Source: Xestospongia muta (lineage: Eukaryota; Porifera; Demospongiae; Haplosclerida; Petrosiidae). Taken from it: a stretch of 64,000 nt of DNA. Shown piece after piece: positions 18,490-30,300 of this stretch (positions are counted from its first letter, which is position 1; the number at the start of each line of letters is the position of its first letter). Position numbers and translations under genes: made by a program. Under the pieces are notes generated by a model. The model saw only the letters and a list, made by a program, of their open reading frames with translations. It ran no database searches and was not told the DNA's origin. The stretch lies in the NCBI GenBank assembly GCA_963693285.1, contig OY848929.1, positions 64,501 through 128,500 on the forward strand. Reading direction: 5' to 3'.

Positions 18490-19923
18490 ATGTCTTCTTC
18501 TTCTTCAGTGCTTATCATAGGAGCTGGATTTGCTGGACTAGGAGCAGCTAGACAACTAAGTTATGATCCAAGGTTTAAGGTGACTATTTTAGAAGGTTCT
18601 TCTAAAGTAGGAGGTAGATTATATACTATTAGTAGTGGAGATGATGTACCATCTGTTGAGCTTGGAGCTACAGTATTACATGGAGAAGAAGGTAATACAT
18701 TGTATGAATTAACTAAAGAGTTCAATATTGGTACACTCAAGTCATGTGATCGCTCTCCCAGTGATACCCTCTTTGTGTCAAGTAATGGTATAGAAATATC
18801 ACATCATGTTGTCAGTTACTATGGCAACATCATAACTGATATTTTTGAGGAATTATGTATTTGTTCTGAAAACAAAGATTGGCATTATGTCCATCATCAG
18901 GATGATCCACAGTGGTCAAAATATAAAATGAATGGACCATCTCCATGTGTTCAAGACTATGTCAGAAAACGTGTCCAGACTATCATACCTTGCAAAGCTA
19001 AGACCTATATTGAGACTGAGACCCAATCTTCTATAATAGAATATTGGTTATCGAGAGAGGCTATTGCTAGTGGAAGTCGAAATATTGATGTTCACTCATA
19101 TCATGAATTTATGTTTCCACTTGGTGACCAAAACATTCAAATCAAAGGAGGTTATCAGAGACTAGCTGATTATTTGGTGGCAAGCTTACCGCCAGAAACG
19201 ATCCAATTTAACAAGGAAGTATGTCAAATCGAATGGTCTGACCACACCCCTTCTCCTGTCGGCGTTCATTGTATTGATGGTACAGTATACAATGCTGATC
19301 ATGTTATTGTGACAGTGTCTCTAGGTGTACTGAAACAAAATAATTTATCCTTTACTCCTCCTCTACCTCAATCAAAATTAGATGTCATTAATAAATTAGG
19401 ATTTGGTCTTATTATTAAAGTTGCATTTGACTTCCCAGAACCTTTGTTATCTGAACAATATCATAAAATTGGATTACTTTGGCAAGACAATGAGCGTAAG
19501 CAATTCTTATCAAGTTATCCTTGGCTTGTAAATCAATGTAGCCTTCATCGTGTTGGATCTAGTTCAGTCTGGATAGCTTGGTTTATCAGTGATGATGCTG
19601 AACAAGTCCAATGTCTTTCACATGATACATTAAGTAAAGGCATCACTTTAATGTTAGAGACCTTCCTTTGTAAGTCCATTAAAAAACCAGTACATGTTCA
19701 CAGTGTTTCTTGGGGCCAAGACAAATTATTTTGTGGTAGTTACTCATACAATGCTATTGGTACTGGTAGCCTTGAGAGGGAGGAGCTAGCCACACCCCTT
19801 AATGGGTCTACACCCCTTCAGTTATTATTTGCTGGTGAAGCAACTCACAGTACATTATACAGTACAACAAATGGTGCTTATGATACTGGAATAAGAGAGG
19901 CTAATAGACTATTACATATGTAG
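18490..19923 (+). CDS. FAD-dependent polyamine/spermine oxidase family protein (intronless)
   Basis: Single-exon gene of 477 residues, close to the usual size of PAOX/SMOX flavin amine oxidases. The N-terminus has the dinucleotide-binding GAGFAGLGAARQL (residues about 11-23), then an acidic strand end (ILEGSSKVGGRLYT). ELGATVLHGEEGN near residue 60 has the conserved His. The C-terminus LLFAGEATHSTLYSTTNGAY is the second FAD contact and substrate wall of the family. Members oxidise spermine, spermidine or their N-acetyl forms, releasing an aldehyde and H2O2; PAOX versus SMOX cannot be decided. It ends LLHM with no peroxisomal PTS1, so cytosolic or nuclear location is more likely. Every other protein gene in the window has introns, so a retrocopy origin is possible. 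Its stop is 38 bp from the EXOC2 stop (convergent). Confidence 0.9.
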   Translation: MSSSSSVLIIGAGFAGLGAARQLSYDPRFKVTILEGSSKVGGRLYTISSGDDVPSVELGATVLHGEEGNTLYELTKEFNIGTLKSCDRSPSDTLFVSSNGIEISHHVVSYYGNIITDIFEELCICSENKDWHYVHHQDDPQWSKYKMNGPSPCVQDYVRKRVQTIIPCKAKTYIETETQSSIIEYWLSREAIASGSRNIDVHSYHEFMFPLGDQNIQIKGGYQRLADYLVASLPPETIQFNKEVCQIEWSDHTPSPVGVHCIDGTVYNADHVIVTVSLGVLKQNNLSFTPPLPQSKLDVINKLGFGLIIKVAFDFPEPLLSEQYHKIGLLWQDNERKQFLSSYPWLVNQCSLHRVGSSSVWIAWFISDDAEQVQCLSHDTLSKGITLMLETFLCKSIKKPVHVHSVSWGQDKLFCGSYSYNAIGTGSLEREELATPLNGSTPLQLLFAGEATHSTLYSTTNGAYDTGIREANRLLHM

Positions 19924-19961
19924 ATAAACACACCCACACATTATATATATATAATTATATG

Positions 19962-22900
19962 TTATTTAAGTTGATGTTCTGGAGGTTTAAAACAACAAAA
20001 TTGTAGACTTGTGTTCTCATCAAATGCTTCAAAAATATCACGTACACTATTGATATTATAATGAGGCCAGTATATTACATAATACAACTTACTTCCGTGA
20101 ATATTTTTTAGAGACGTTCCCTATTATATCAAGTATTAATTGAAAGTGATGTCTAGTAATTAAAACGTTAATTAAACACTAATTGATACTAATTGATCAT
20201 ATTTACTTTGCATCATCAGTGATATATAACTTCATTGTCTCTTGCAGTGCCAACACTTCTATATAAGCCTGTACAGAACAAGTAATTACCTATAAATTAA
20301 AGGGGCTATACTCACATAGACTTTGCCTTGTTCACTAAACTCAACCACTTCCTTAAATTGCGTCAATATTTCTGTTGACAGTACCTCTACAAGTTGTGAC
20401 AAGACACGTTTTGTCATATGTGCTGATATACTGGACACCTATTGGACAATGATACAATGTATTAACTCAAACAATATTACCTCAGCATGGACATGTACTA
20501 AATACAACAATATTTCTTTGAGATAAGATCTCAAATCTGTTGGTAGTGTCTCCGTCTTCCAATTGAAGTAACCAGCATACATCCCAGGTTCTACTAAACT
20601 CAATAATGGTTCTACTTTATGGTTAATATATGCTTCAAAGACACGTTTATCAAGTTCTAAGAGCTGCTCAGTAAATTTCTATACAATTCTTATTAAGTTT
20701 AAACACAATATAATGTTATATTACCTCTTGTACTTGTGGACACTCTGGATAGCCATGACTTGTAAAGCAATCAAAGAGGCGTGGTGTAACATATTCACGA
20801 GTATAGTTACTGTTACTAAGTATTAGCAGTAGTTGTTCCTCCTATTAAAACACACCCACACACATAATTATTGTCCTAATACACTTACAAGTGAAGGTAT
20901 ATTTAAGGCATCTTCTGATGCTGACATAATTGTCTCTTGATGAGTCATACTCTTGGGATTCTCACTAAAAGTGGGTAGGTAGGTGGAGCCAATATCCATA
21001 GCAACAGTTCACTTACTCATTCACTTCATCATGATGCGATAGATTGTCAAGACAACAACAAAAATCCTGCAAAATATCGATGACATCATTATGACATCAT
21101 TGATATCTCTCACTTCTAACAGTTCTGAAAAATGTTCCACAGCTGCTGATAACAGTGGCTCACGATGGACCTAGTAACCATGGTAACCACCTAATAATAA
21201 CATCAAGACCTTACTGCAAGTTCTCCAGGATGATTTTCAATGACAATTTCTTTAAGAGTCAATAGAACATCAACAACAAAATTCTCAAATAATACAGGCT
21301 ATAGAGAGAGACAATAGACTCCACCAGTACTGACTGTAATTTACCAAACTAGTAATAATGCTTCCTTCTTCATCTTGTACTCTCCAATCTTCTCTTTCAT
21401 AAAGAGCTTCAATATCACGTGTTGTACGTAAGAATAATGTATCTGCAGATAATGTTCGTACATTAGCAGCAAGTTGTTGTATGAGAGAGAGTGGGGGTCC
21501 AGGAAGACCTTGTAATGAACTCAGACATCCGCTATATATCCAATAAATACATCAACTTCTACATAATGATCATACCGTATTTTACGTACGCATAAAGGAA
21601 GCCACGCCCCAGAACCTTCAGCTAAATCATCTTCAAATGGTTTCCACTCACCTAATTTTTGTACTCTTGCTTTTGGTAGTTGTTCAAGAGCATCTACAAA
21701 TAAACTAGCATTTACTAGATCAGTATAAACTTCAGCTATCTCCATGATCATTGCCTGTAATTATATCATAATTATTATCTAAATTAAGGGAGCTTACCTC
21801 AAATTCAGACTCTTTTGAACTGATATTATCTGAAATAATACTGTCTTGGTTCTCGTTAAGCATTGTCTATTAAGCAATAAAGAGGGTGTGGCTTATATAG
21901 GATGCAGTTAACTTACAGTAAACAATGTCCGATTAAAGTAAGCCTGTCCTAACTTGTAGAGATGAGGTAATGTTGTACTGACAGTGTCAATTAATTTCTC
22001 AACAAATAAAATACGTTTAGGTTTGCTATCAGCTTTAGACTCTGTTTCAGGGGTCCTGCCGTGGAAACTACCCCTCATCCCAAAACTACTACTTCCACTA
22101 CTGTGGCTAATATTAGACAGGGTACGTAAATGACCCTGCCCACTAATAGGAATTTCTAAGAAGTCGGAATCACCTAGGAAACAATTATAAACAGGAGTTA
22201 CTGACCACACCTCTCACCTTGTACTTCATTATGATATTGTTTCTTACAATTCAGTAACAGTTCTAATATCCAGGAGTACATTTGATGAATACATTCCCAA
22301 GCTGGATCACCCATATAATCCAAGTCCAAGAGATATCTACATGTGATTGTCACATGATAATCACATGATCTCAATTACTAACTTTATGAGCTTCTTTTGA
22401 GTTTCAAAAGTTGTTGGATTTTGGAGAAGTTGTTTCTGAAGATACGAGCGTAATTTTGACACTAAGTTTTCAACCTCTTTGAGCACTATAATAAGATATC
22501 ACATAATGAGAATACAACAATGACCTCTGACCTTTTGCAAAGACTTTGACCTTTGTACCAGCAAATAATGACTTGGCTCTCTCATAATCATTAGTTACAA
22601 TTTCATATTCTTGCTATAATAGACTTTAAAAGTGGAAAATCATGTTAAGTAGCTTACATTTTTTATGTTTTTCTCAATAGAACGAGGTAAGTTGAAGAGA
22701 AAACGATATCTTTGTAAAACAGTCAGTGCATTTCTTGTGGCATCAGCTTTAATTTTACGTCTCAATAGACCTTGAAATAAGATATCTGCCTCCATTGTTG
22801 TATCTAATGTGATAAAATTAAACTAAATTAATTTAAGATAACATACAAACCTCGTAATAATCCCTCCATTTTGTCAGTAATTGAACCACCTTCACTTTCA

Positions 22901-23787
22901 CTTTCATTTCGTATCAATAACTCATTGACATGTATTCTGTAGTTAAGAACTTAATAACTAATTAATAACTAATTATAACTAATTAATAACTAATTACGCA
23001 TAATATAGTAGGATATCAGAGAGAGTGTCAAAACACTGAATGAATGAATCCAAATTGTCTCGTATAAATTCACCAGGTGCTTGTTGACTTTTGTTGACTT
23101 CAGTTTTTAAAGTATTCAATCCTTGTTGTAGTTGACTAAATGAAGTACCACAATGATTCTCCAACAAATACATAACTGGATTAAAGTTTTCTGATAACAA
23201 ATTACCACTACCTAGAAATCAGATATTAATGAGATATTAAATGAGAAATTAATTACCATTTGGACAAAGTTGACTGATGTATTCTTCAGACATTCTTCTA
23301 GATGCACCTTTTTTGATTAATCCTAAAGGATCCAGAACCACAGTTGGTACAGCAGATGCTGAGGGAATAGAAGATCCCGTAAACTCATGCTCCTCAAATA
23401 TATTCCAGTCTTCTTCAATCCAAGTATCACTTTCTTTAAGAGGGTCTAACCCTTCATTAGAAAAAGATAATGACCAAGCATTTAAATTAACTACATACGA
23501 GGACTTCCAGGAGAAGTTGCTTCTATTCCAGTAAAATATACCGAACACGATCCAATGCCCCCACTAACTGAGGTAATAATGATACGACCACGCCCCACAC
23601 CATCTCCACTTTTACATATAATCTTACGGTCTGAGATCCATTCCATACTTTCCATACACTCATGACCACATATTTTAATACTTGCTATATCAACAGCACT
23701 CAATCCCAGGTTTTCACCCCAAATTTTAACTTTGGTTCCTGGAGGTCCTTCACAAGGTGATACTCCGTTAACATGAGGTGGTTCCAT
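19962..23787 (-). CDS. EXOC2: Exocyst complex component 2 (Sec5)
   Basis: Subunit of the exocyst, which tethers secretory vesicles to the plasma membrane and in animals binds Ral GTPases. The first exon (from 23787) encodes an IPT/TIG domain ([47 protein letters not shown]), the N-terminal Ral-binding fold specific to Sec5. Downstream exons carry Sec5 landmarks: [17 protein letters not shown] (near 23170), the helical rod, the [20 protein letters not shown] segment (near 22000), and a C-terminal block with [12 protein letters not shown] (near 20570) and [17 protein letters not shown]. The stop is at 19962 after PPEHQLK. It is divergent from UNG (226 bp) and convergent with the polyamine oxidase (38 bp). 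Confidence 0.93.
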
Positions 23788-24013
23788 AATGTAAAACTGC
23801 TAGTATGTGGAGAAGAATGGCAGCTACTGGAATGACCGGATATCAACGGAAGTAATAACAACTTTGGGTGGAGTTGAACAAAAAAATACAGATGTTCATT
23901 TGGCTACACGTGTTTAGAAAGTACGGACAGAAACGGAAACATTCTGAAATTTCTATAGAAATGTAATGGACAATTAAAAGCTGCTCCGTATACTAATACC
24001 TAGCACTTCAATC
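23788..24013. promoter_or_regulatory. Bidirectional promoter interval, EXOC2 / UNG
   Basis: 226 bp between divergent start codons. It contains an ETS-like ACGGAAGT at about 23849 and a CACGTG E-box at 23907-23912. No TATA box is obvious. Function inferred from position. Confidence 0.45.
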
Positions 24014-25308
24014 ATGCCTCCAAAAAAGAAAGCAACAAAGAAACCTACAGATTCTAAAGAAATATCAACATTTTTCAAACCTGATACTTCCAAAAGTGTA
24101 GCAGGTCGTAAAAGGTAAGACTTCTCACAATGACTCCTTTGATGACTAGTTTTCAGGGAAGCTTCAGATCCACCAGCTATTGCTCCTAATGAAGACTGTC
24201 CCCCTCCACCTAAACGACAAGCAGATATCACATCAGATCAGCAAAAAATAATTGAACAAAAGAAGTTAAGTGCAGAGGCTAAATTATGGGCTAAAAAATT
24301 AGGTGCTGGAGAGATAGGTGAGTCATGGATGATCATTCTGTCAGTGGAGTTCAAGAAACCTTACTTTACTAGAGTATGTTCTATTTTAATATGATCACTT
24401 ATATTTGTATCTAGTTAAGTGAATTTATACAAAAGGAAAGAGAAGGAGGGACAGTTTATCCTCCAGGTGGGTTTGGTCAACTATCAGACATGTTTAAGTA
24501 ATGTTCTCATTTAGCAAATGATGTATTTTCGTGGACCAGAACTTGTGCTCTAGAGAATATAAAAGTGGTTATTGTGGGTCAAGATCCTTATCATGGTCCT
24601 AATCAAGCTCACGGTAGGTCATGTGATAGTCATGTGATTGCTACATAATTGATTTATTAGGATTATGCTTTAGTGTTTGTGTGGGCGTCCAGCCTCCTCC
24701 GAGGTAAGTATGTGATGTCATTATGATGTCGCCATTACTTTTGGTATAGTTTAGTTAATATTTTTAAAGAACTTCAGAACAGTATTGAAGGATTTAAAAT
24801 ACCTGATCATGGTTACTTAATGGGATGGGCTAAGCAAGGTAGAGGTTATGATATTAATAACATTACTATTATGTTTTAAATTACAGGGGTTCTCCTCCTT
24901 AATGCATGTTTAACAGTGAGAGCCAAGCAACCTAAATCTCATGCTGGCAAGGTAAAGATAACATTGTTATAATATTTTGACATGATATATTAATAGGGAT
25001 GGGAGAAGTTAACTGATGCAGTTATAAATTGGATCAATGTCCATTTATCTGGTGTTATCTTCTTGTTATGGGGAGCTGATGCTCAGAAGAAAGGTGCTGT
25101 CATAAACCAAGTTAGTAAAATTATTACTCCTTGATATTAAATTATGAATATATAGTCACGACATCATGTTCTTAAGACAGTCCATCCTTCACCATTATCA
25201 GCTAGTAGAGGGTTTTTTGGTTGTAATCATTTCTTTAAGACTAATGAATTATTAAAACAAGAAGGAAAAGATCCTATTGATTGGGGCTGGTTACCTAAGT
25301 CTGTTTAA
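24014..25308 (+). CDS. UNG: Uracil-DNA glycosylase
   Basis: Base-excision repair enzyme that removes uracil from DNA, in about eight short exons. The N-terminus ([12 protein letters not shown], then EISTFFKP) is a basic nuclear signal followed by an FF motif resembling the PCNA-interacting box of nuclear UNG2. The catalytic domain begins [17 protein letters not shown] and contains the water-activating motif [18 protein letters not shown] (Asp codon 24583-24585), [33 protein letters not shown] and the minor-groove loop [17 protein letters not shown] (His codon 25183-25185), then [14 protein letters not shown]. It ends at 25308. All family-1 catalytic residues are present, so it should be active. 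Polyadenylation could use AATAAA near 25404. Convergent with the RhoGAP gene (168 bp apart). Confidence 0.96.
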
Positions 25309-25476
25309 ATATAACTCACTTACTAGTCTGTTAGTATTTTTATTATATTTTATTACATTATTATAAACTATATTTATCCTTTGTATTCAATTTGATAGCA
25401 TGAATAAAATGTGTGTAAGAATTATGTAAAAACTAAAGGACTGCACAGTTTAATTAGTCAGGTGATAGTCATGTGA

Positions 25477-27295
25477 TCAAATATCAGTTTCCAAATGCTG
25501 ATACTCCATTGACTGAAACAACAATGACATCATTATGACATCACGAAAACTACTTACATTAGCCTTAGGTTTAAGGGGTGTGGCAAAAATGTGAAGAATG
25601 TCCTTGTCTGATGTCTAATATCAATAATAATAATAATAATAATAATTATAGGAGTATACACTCACAAGTGGTTTCTTAAATAAAGGTCTCATTGGAGTCT
25701 TGATTTGATGAGATCCAACACCCTATACACACATTATAAAATAGAGCTATAATCATTGGTTATCTTACTTTATTCAAGTGAACTTTAGGAGTATTTTTAT
25801 TCTCCTATTAAAGGATCAACTTACAATATGATGTGATAATATAATTCACCTTTAATTTTTTACTGCTCATTTTAACATACGGTGGAGGAGTACCAGCCAT
25901 TTTAGAACCAGACTCAAACTACATCTCATAATATTTTAGTGTATACAGAGAGAAATACCTTCTTTAGAAAATGCTGTTTTTGAGGTCCTTCTGGCATCTT
26001 CTTGACATACTCATAAAGTGAGGCAAGTTCAGCTACAGCCATATCACGACCTTCGTCATGAAAATTAGTAGGAGTACATGTGCGTTTACATGCACTGGAA
26101 TAAACTGGTATATCATCCTAATAATTAATAAAATATATTATAAATAGAGTTAGTCTTACATCACATTGAGATGATCCTTTTCTCTTAATGTATTGCTCAG
26201 CTACAAGTCTTACTTCAGTTGGTATCTATAATTGTATCAGTAACAAGATGACACTCTATCTATTACCTCAAATATCTCTACATTGTGGGAAATCATATGT
26301 TGTAAGAGAGAGACTACTTGTGGTATTAATTCTGGCTCAATATCATCCTACATCAATAATATAATATTATATTATTAATATTAGTACATACACTGTTTGT
26401 GTCAAAGAATAAAGTTGGACCAAATATTACAGCTAAGTTATGAGCATCCATTCGACTCTCTTCAGTATGAGATATAATTGACAACAGATGTAGAAGATGG
26501 GTCAACACTGTATGATGTGATGGAGGTAATAGCAACATTAATAGCTGGAGACAAAGTGTCCTTGTAGTATCAGATGATATCGCTATGGTAACACAATAAC
26601 ATCAGTATTAGTGTATGATATACTAACCTGAGGCTTGTTTATAAGCTTCCATGTGACGTCGTAACATCAATGGTTCAGGTAAATCTTTGAAATAAGACTT
26701 TAAAACTGATGCATAATCGGCTGCCATATAGCTATTGTTAACAATAACAGAAGCAAAGGGTTGTGTCCCTAAATCATGAATTAATTGCTCTACTCTTGAA
26801 TGACTTCCCGGTTTACGAAATACACCTTCTTCATAAGCAAAATTTTCCATATGACTCATAAATTGAAGGAGTACAATTTGACTGTCTGTATTAATAGATG
26901 ACCCAAACGTCATTGTAGGAAATGATACTACGTCAAAAGATAATAAAATTTAATACAAAAATAGTTAGTTACCTGTTGTAGTGTCGTGATGATCAGTGTC
27001 TTCAAACTTGAGTCGATGTGACAAAGCTTTCAATTTATTAGCAATATTTCTGTAATATAATGATCACTAGTAATGACATCATATGTCGTCTTTACTTTGC
27101 TACATTGCTACCACTGCTCTCTTCATGGGGAAGATCTTCCTCTCCAAGTAACGTCTCGAGTTTATTGTCAGAAAGATCTAAAATTCGAGACAAACTACTG
27201 CAGCAAATTTCTCTAAGAGCTTCTCTGCCAAGATCTGACTCTAATTCGCCACTAGCTCCGCTGCTCAATGAACTAAAACTTATATCAACCTCCAT
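25477..27295 (-). CDS. ARHGAP19: RhoGAP protein, ARHGAP19-like
   Basis: Rho GTPase-activating protein. The start at 27295 gives MEVDISFSSLSSG; the following SRILDLSDNKLETLLGEEDL resembles the region before the GAP domain of ARHGAP19. The RhoGAP domain runs from about 26910 to 26350: MTFGSSINTDSQIVLLQFM, GVFRKPGSHSRVEQL (catalytic arginine finger FRKPG), LKSYFKDLPEPLM, HLLHLLSIISHTEESRMDAH and NLAVIFGPTLF. The tail has a PEGPQKQHFLKK segment and basic KTPMRPLFKKPL, as in ARHGAP19. Splicing the last two exons gives the stop at 25477 (ETDI end). Family members switch off RhoA in cytokinesis. Intron 25622-25650 contains an AAT microsatellite. It lies 102 bp downstream of the CFAP46 stop on the same strand. 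Confidence 0.87.
25626..25649. repeat. AAT microsatellite in ARHGAP19 intron
   Basis: About seven to eight uninterrupted ATA/AAT units directly beside the 3' end of the intron as read on the gene's (minus) strand. Confidence 0.8.
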
Positions 27296-27391
27296 TATAA
27301 GATTTAATTTTCAAACAAAACCGCCTGCTATATTAAATAAGTATACAAGTTAATATACGGAAATATTCAGAGGATGTGTGGTTACTATTAA

Positions 27392-27397
27392 CACGTG
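27392..27397. promoter_or_regulatory. CACGTG E-box between CFAP46 stop and ARHGAP19 start
   Basis: CACGTG core in AACACGTGTTA, touching the CFAP46 stop codon (27398-27400) and 97 bp upstream of the ARHGAP19 ATG. The shared context with the RAD50 site (ACACGTGT) is what makes it notable. Confidence 0.35.
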
Positions 27398-30300
27398 TTA
27401 GTCTAGTGGTAAGAGAGTTAGATGAGGTAGTCCATATACCACACTATTAAAGAGGTTACGAGCCTTTGTCATAAGGGGTGTGGTCAACTCATTATCAGTT
27501 GTAGATTTTGCAATTATCTCTGCCCAATGGAGTTGTCCAGTAGTGTTTGTTTTTGATAATAAATCTATTATAATTATTACATTAATTAATTATAGGGGTT
27601 ATACATAGACGTACCTGTTAGAAGTGTCTTCAACTCTGAGACACCATTCTCACTAGAGACATACCACTGATGACTCCATATACTATTGACTCCAATTAAT
27701 GATAATAATATAACTGATATCAGGGGCTGCTCTAAATATAACTCTTTTAAACTAAAAATATTAACACCATAATGACATCATTTGTGGCATCTCATACCTC
27801 TTTTCAGTATCTAACTTTGTCTGTGTGTGATAGCTTTGAGGAGAGTTCAATAAATCCATTATTATAGCGAGACCACACCTATCTAAAATAATATTTCAAC
27901 TAATAAAATGAACTAAATAGAACTCACTGGTTAGACTAAGTGGTGCTATACAATGAGGAGTGACATGAGCTAACCATCTCTCTGATGTCAGTATTAACAG
28001 TCCGGTACTAGATTGGAGTTGAGGCGACCATTCACTACAACTAAAGAGCTCACAAATATACTCATAGACAATAATAATGATGTGTACCTTAGGACATGTT
28101 CTGTTCCAGAGAGGCCACTCCATTTTCCAGTGATTTTTGGGAATGTTTGTATCACAGATTTGATATCATCACTTGCAGTAGTGTTATTAGAACTGTAGTG
28201 TAAATCATTTCTAGGATCAAGAATATCTGAACAACAAATAATAACCAATTGTTGAAATATTTCGCGTACATTTAAAGTTAGTGGTATTGATAAGCAAAGA
28301 AGAGGGTTGTGGTTGATATTTCTCCGTTCCCTTCTTCTTGTCTTCCTCTAAAAATGGACAATGTTAAAAAAAATATTAGCAGGCCAGCCCTAAGTTGGCC
28401 TGTTGGTCTAGTGGTATGATTCTCGCTTCGGGTGCGAGAGGTCCCGGGTTCGACTCCCGGACAGGCCCTTTTTTTTCTTACCTTCCTCTGTTGTAGACAT
28501 ACTCTTCAGCCGATGATGTAATAGTTGTAGAGAAAAATCTCTTGATAAACTTTTAATATTCTTTTTGTGCAAACAAGAAAGAGCTTCCAGTGGTAGTTCT
28601 GCTAACTCAGTGTCAATTAGTAAAACAATGGTGAGTTCCTTATCTTGATCTTCTTCTCTAATAAGTCCAAGATATATAAAATATTTATAACATAACCACT
28701 TACTGTAGAGCACTTGAGAATACATTTATACTGTCAGAAAGATATGCTTCTAAACCAGCAACTATTCCTTCAAATTGATTCTGCAACATATCTTCAGTAT
28801 ATTCACTCTATTATAGTGTCAATAACACTCAGGACATAATAGGATATACCTTCTTTTGTCTGTTAAATACAGCAACATCACTTCTGTATTGTCTCATTAA
28901 CTTCTGAAGATCTTTCAGATCACCAGATGACACTGAACATTGACTGACTACTGGAGCTAAAGGAACTAAACCAGTATATAAAACTAAAGAACAATAAAAT
29001 AATACCATATTCCAAAGGAGGCTGGCCTTTCTTTGGAGCTGGTGGTGGAGGTTGAGCTGGTATAAGATATCCAGTATATAGTAAAGATCTATACAAAGAG
29101 AGTATGTATACAAAGTATATGTACCACTTACTGATCTTTTGAATGTTGAAGGAGAAAGAAACGGACATCAGCATGAAATGACTTCATAAATTCTAAATGT
29201 TTACAGTCTACATAAAGTCTTCTCCAAGACTCATAATGTTGGTCTAAAAAGAGACTGTTAGTTTGATATTTTGGAATATTTTGGTGCTCTAGACTGTCTT
29301 GTTGACGTAAGAGAGAACTTAATTGACAGTTATCACTAAGACACTGAGACAAAACACATTGGAGAGTTTGAGACATCACACAACTCTATAATAGACCATT
29401 ATACAATAGGGTGTCCACTATATATAATATTACCTGATATAAAGCTAAATATGATGAGCAGAGGACAGGATCATAGCATCCTGTTATATTTACTAGTTCT
29501 AAGGCAGCAGTCTGAACACTTGTCTAAAAAGAGGTTGTGTTGCATAGAGTAATCCTGTTACTAATTATAGTTATGATGATCTTACTAAATTTTGAAGTAA
29601 TAGTCCAATAGATACAGCACTAACTAATACTTCAACAGTTTGTGTGAGACAACCAATAGCTCTAATTTCATGGATCTATTCTGTTATAAAACAACTCAAC
29701 ATTTAATAATAACATACCTGAGCAGTAACAGCCTCTTCCTTTCTCATAACAGTTGATAATACACTGTAGTTTACACATTCTGTGTCATTTGAAGAGAGAG
29801 AAGTCAACCACTGTTGACTTGGATCTGGACTTATACTAGTTGATATCTGATGTAACAAACATCCCAATACTGATAGACACTATATCATATAATATCAATA
29901 CATTTATAATACAACGATATATTATTTACTTGACTCTGTAAATCAGGATCATTGATACTCAAGTGATATGTAGTTGATAATAATGCTACACTCTCATCTC
30001 CTGCTAATCTATTAATATTACATAATTATTTCTGTTTCCATGGCAACAACATACTCGCTAATATCATTCCATTGTTGATCAAGTTCACTAAGTAGAGGAG
30101 ACTCATGTACATAGTCATCTATTACCTAATAAGTCACATGACAATCACATGATCCCATATATATCAATAACCTTTTCAATACTACTTTTTTTCTGAAACA
30201 CTTCCATTTTTCTCTTCTTCATATCAACAGTCTCTCTCAAAACTGTTAGCAGTAGTTTCGCTAAAACAAGCTGAGCTTGGACTAAAACTCGTCGTACTGG

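Noticed and set aside
18490..19923. Bacterial transfer as the origin of the intronless amine oxidase
   Set aside because: The protein has animal PAOX/SMOX signatures (HGEEGN; FAGEATHSTLYSTTNGA) and host-like codon and base use. A retrocopy is simpler.
20323..20526. 67-codon forward frame
   Set aside because: Antisense of EXOC2 exons; it crosses EXOC2 splice sites and has no motif.
27395..27470. tRNA-like stretch (TTAGTCTAGTGGTAAGAG) near the CFAP46 stop
   Set aside because: It resembles an A box but there is no B box, no acceptor pairing and no anticodon stem. Read on the minus strand it is the CFAP46 C-terminus (HLTLLPLD then stop).
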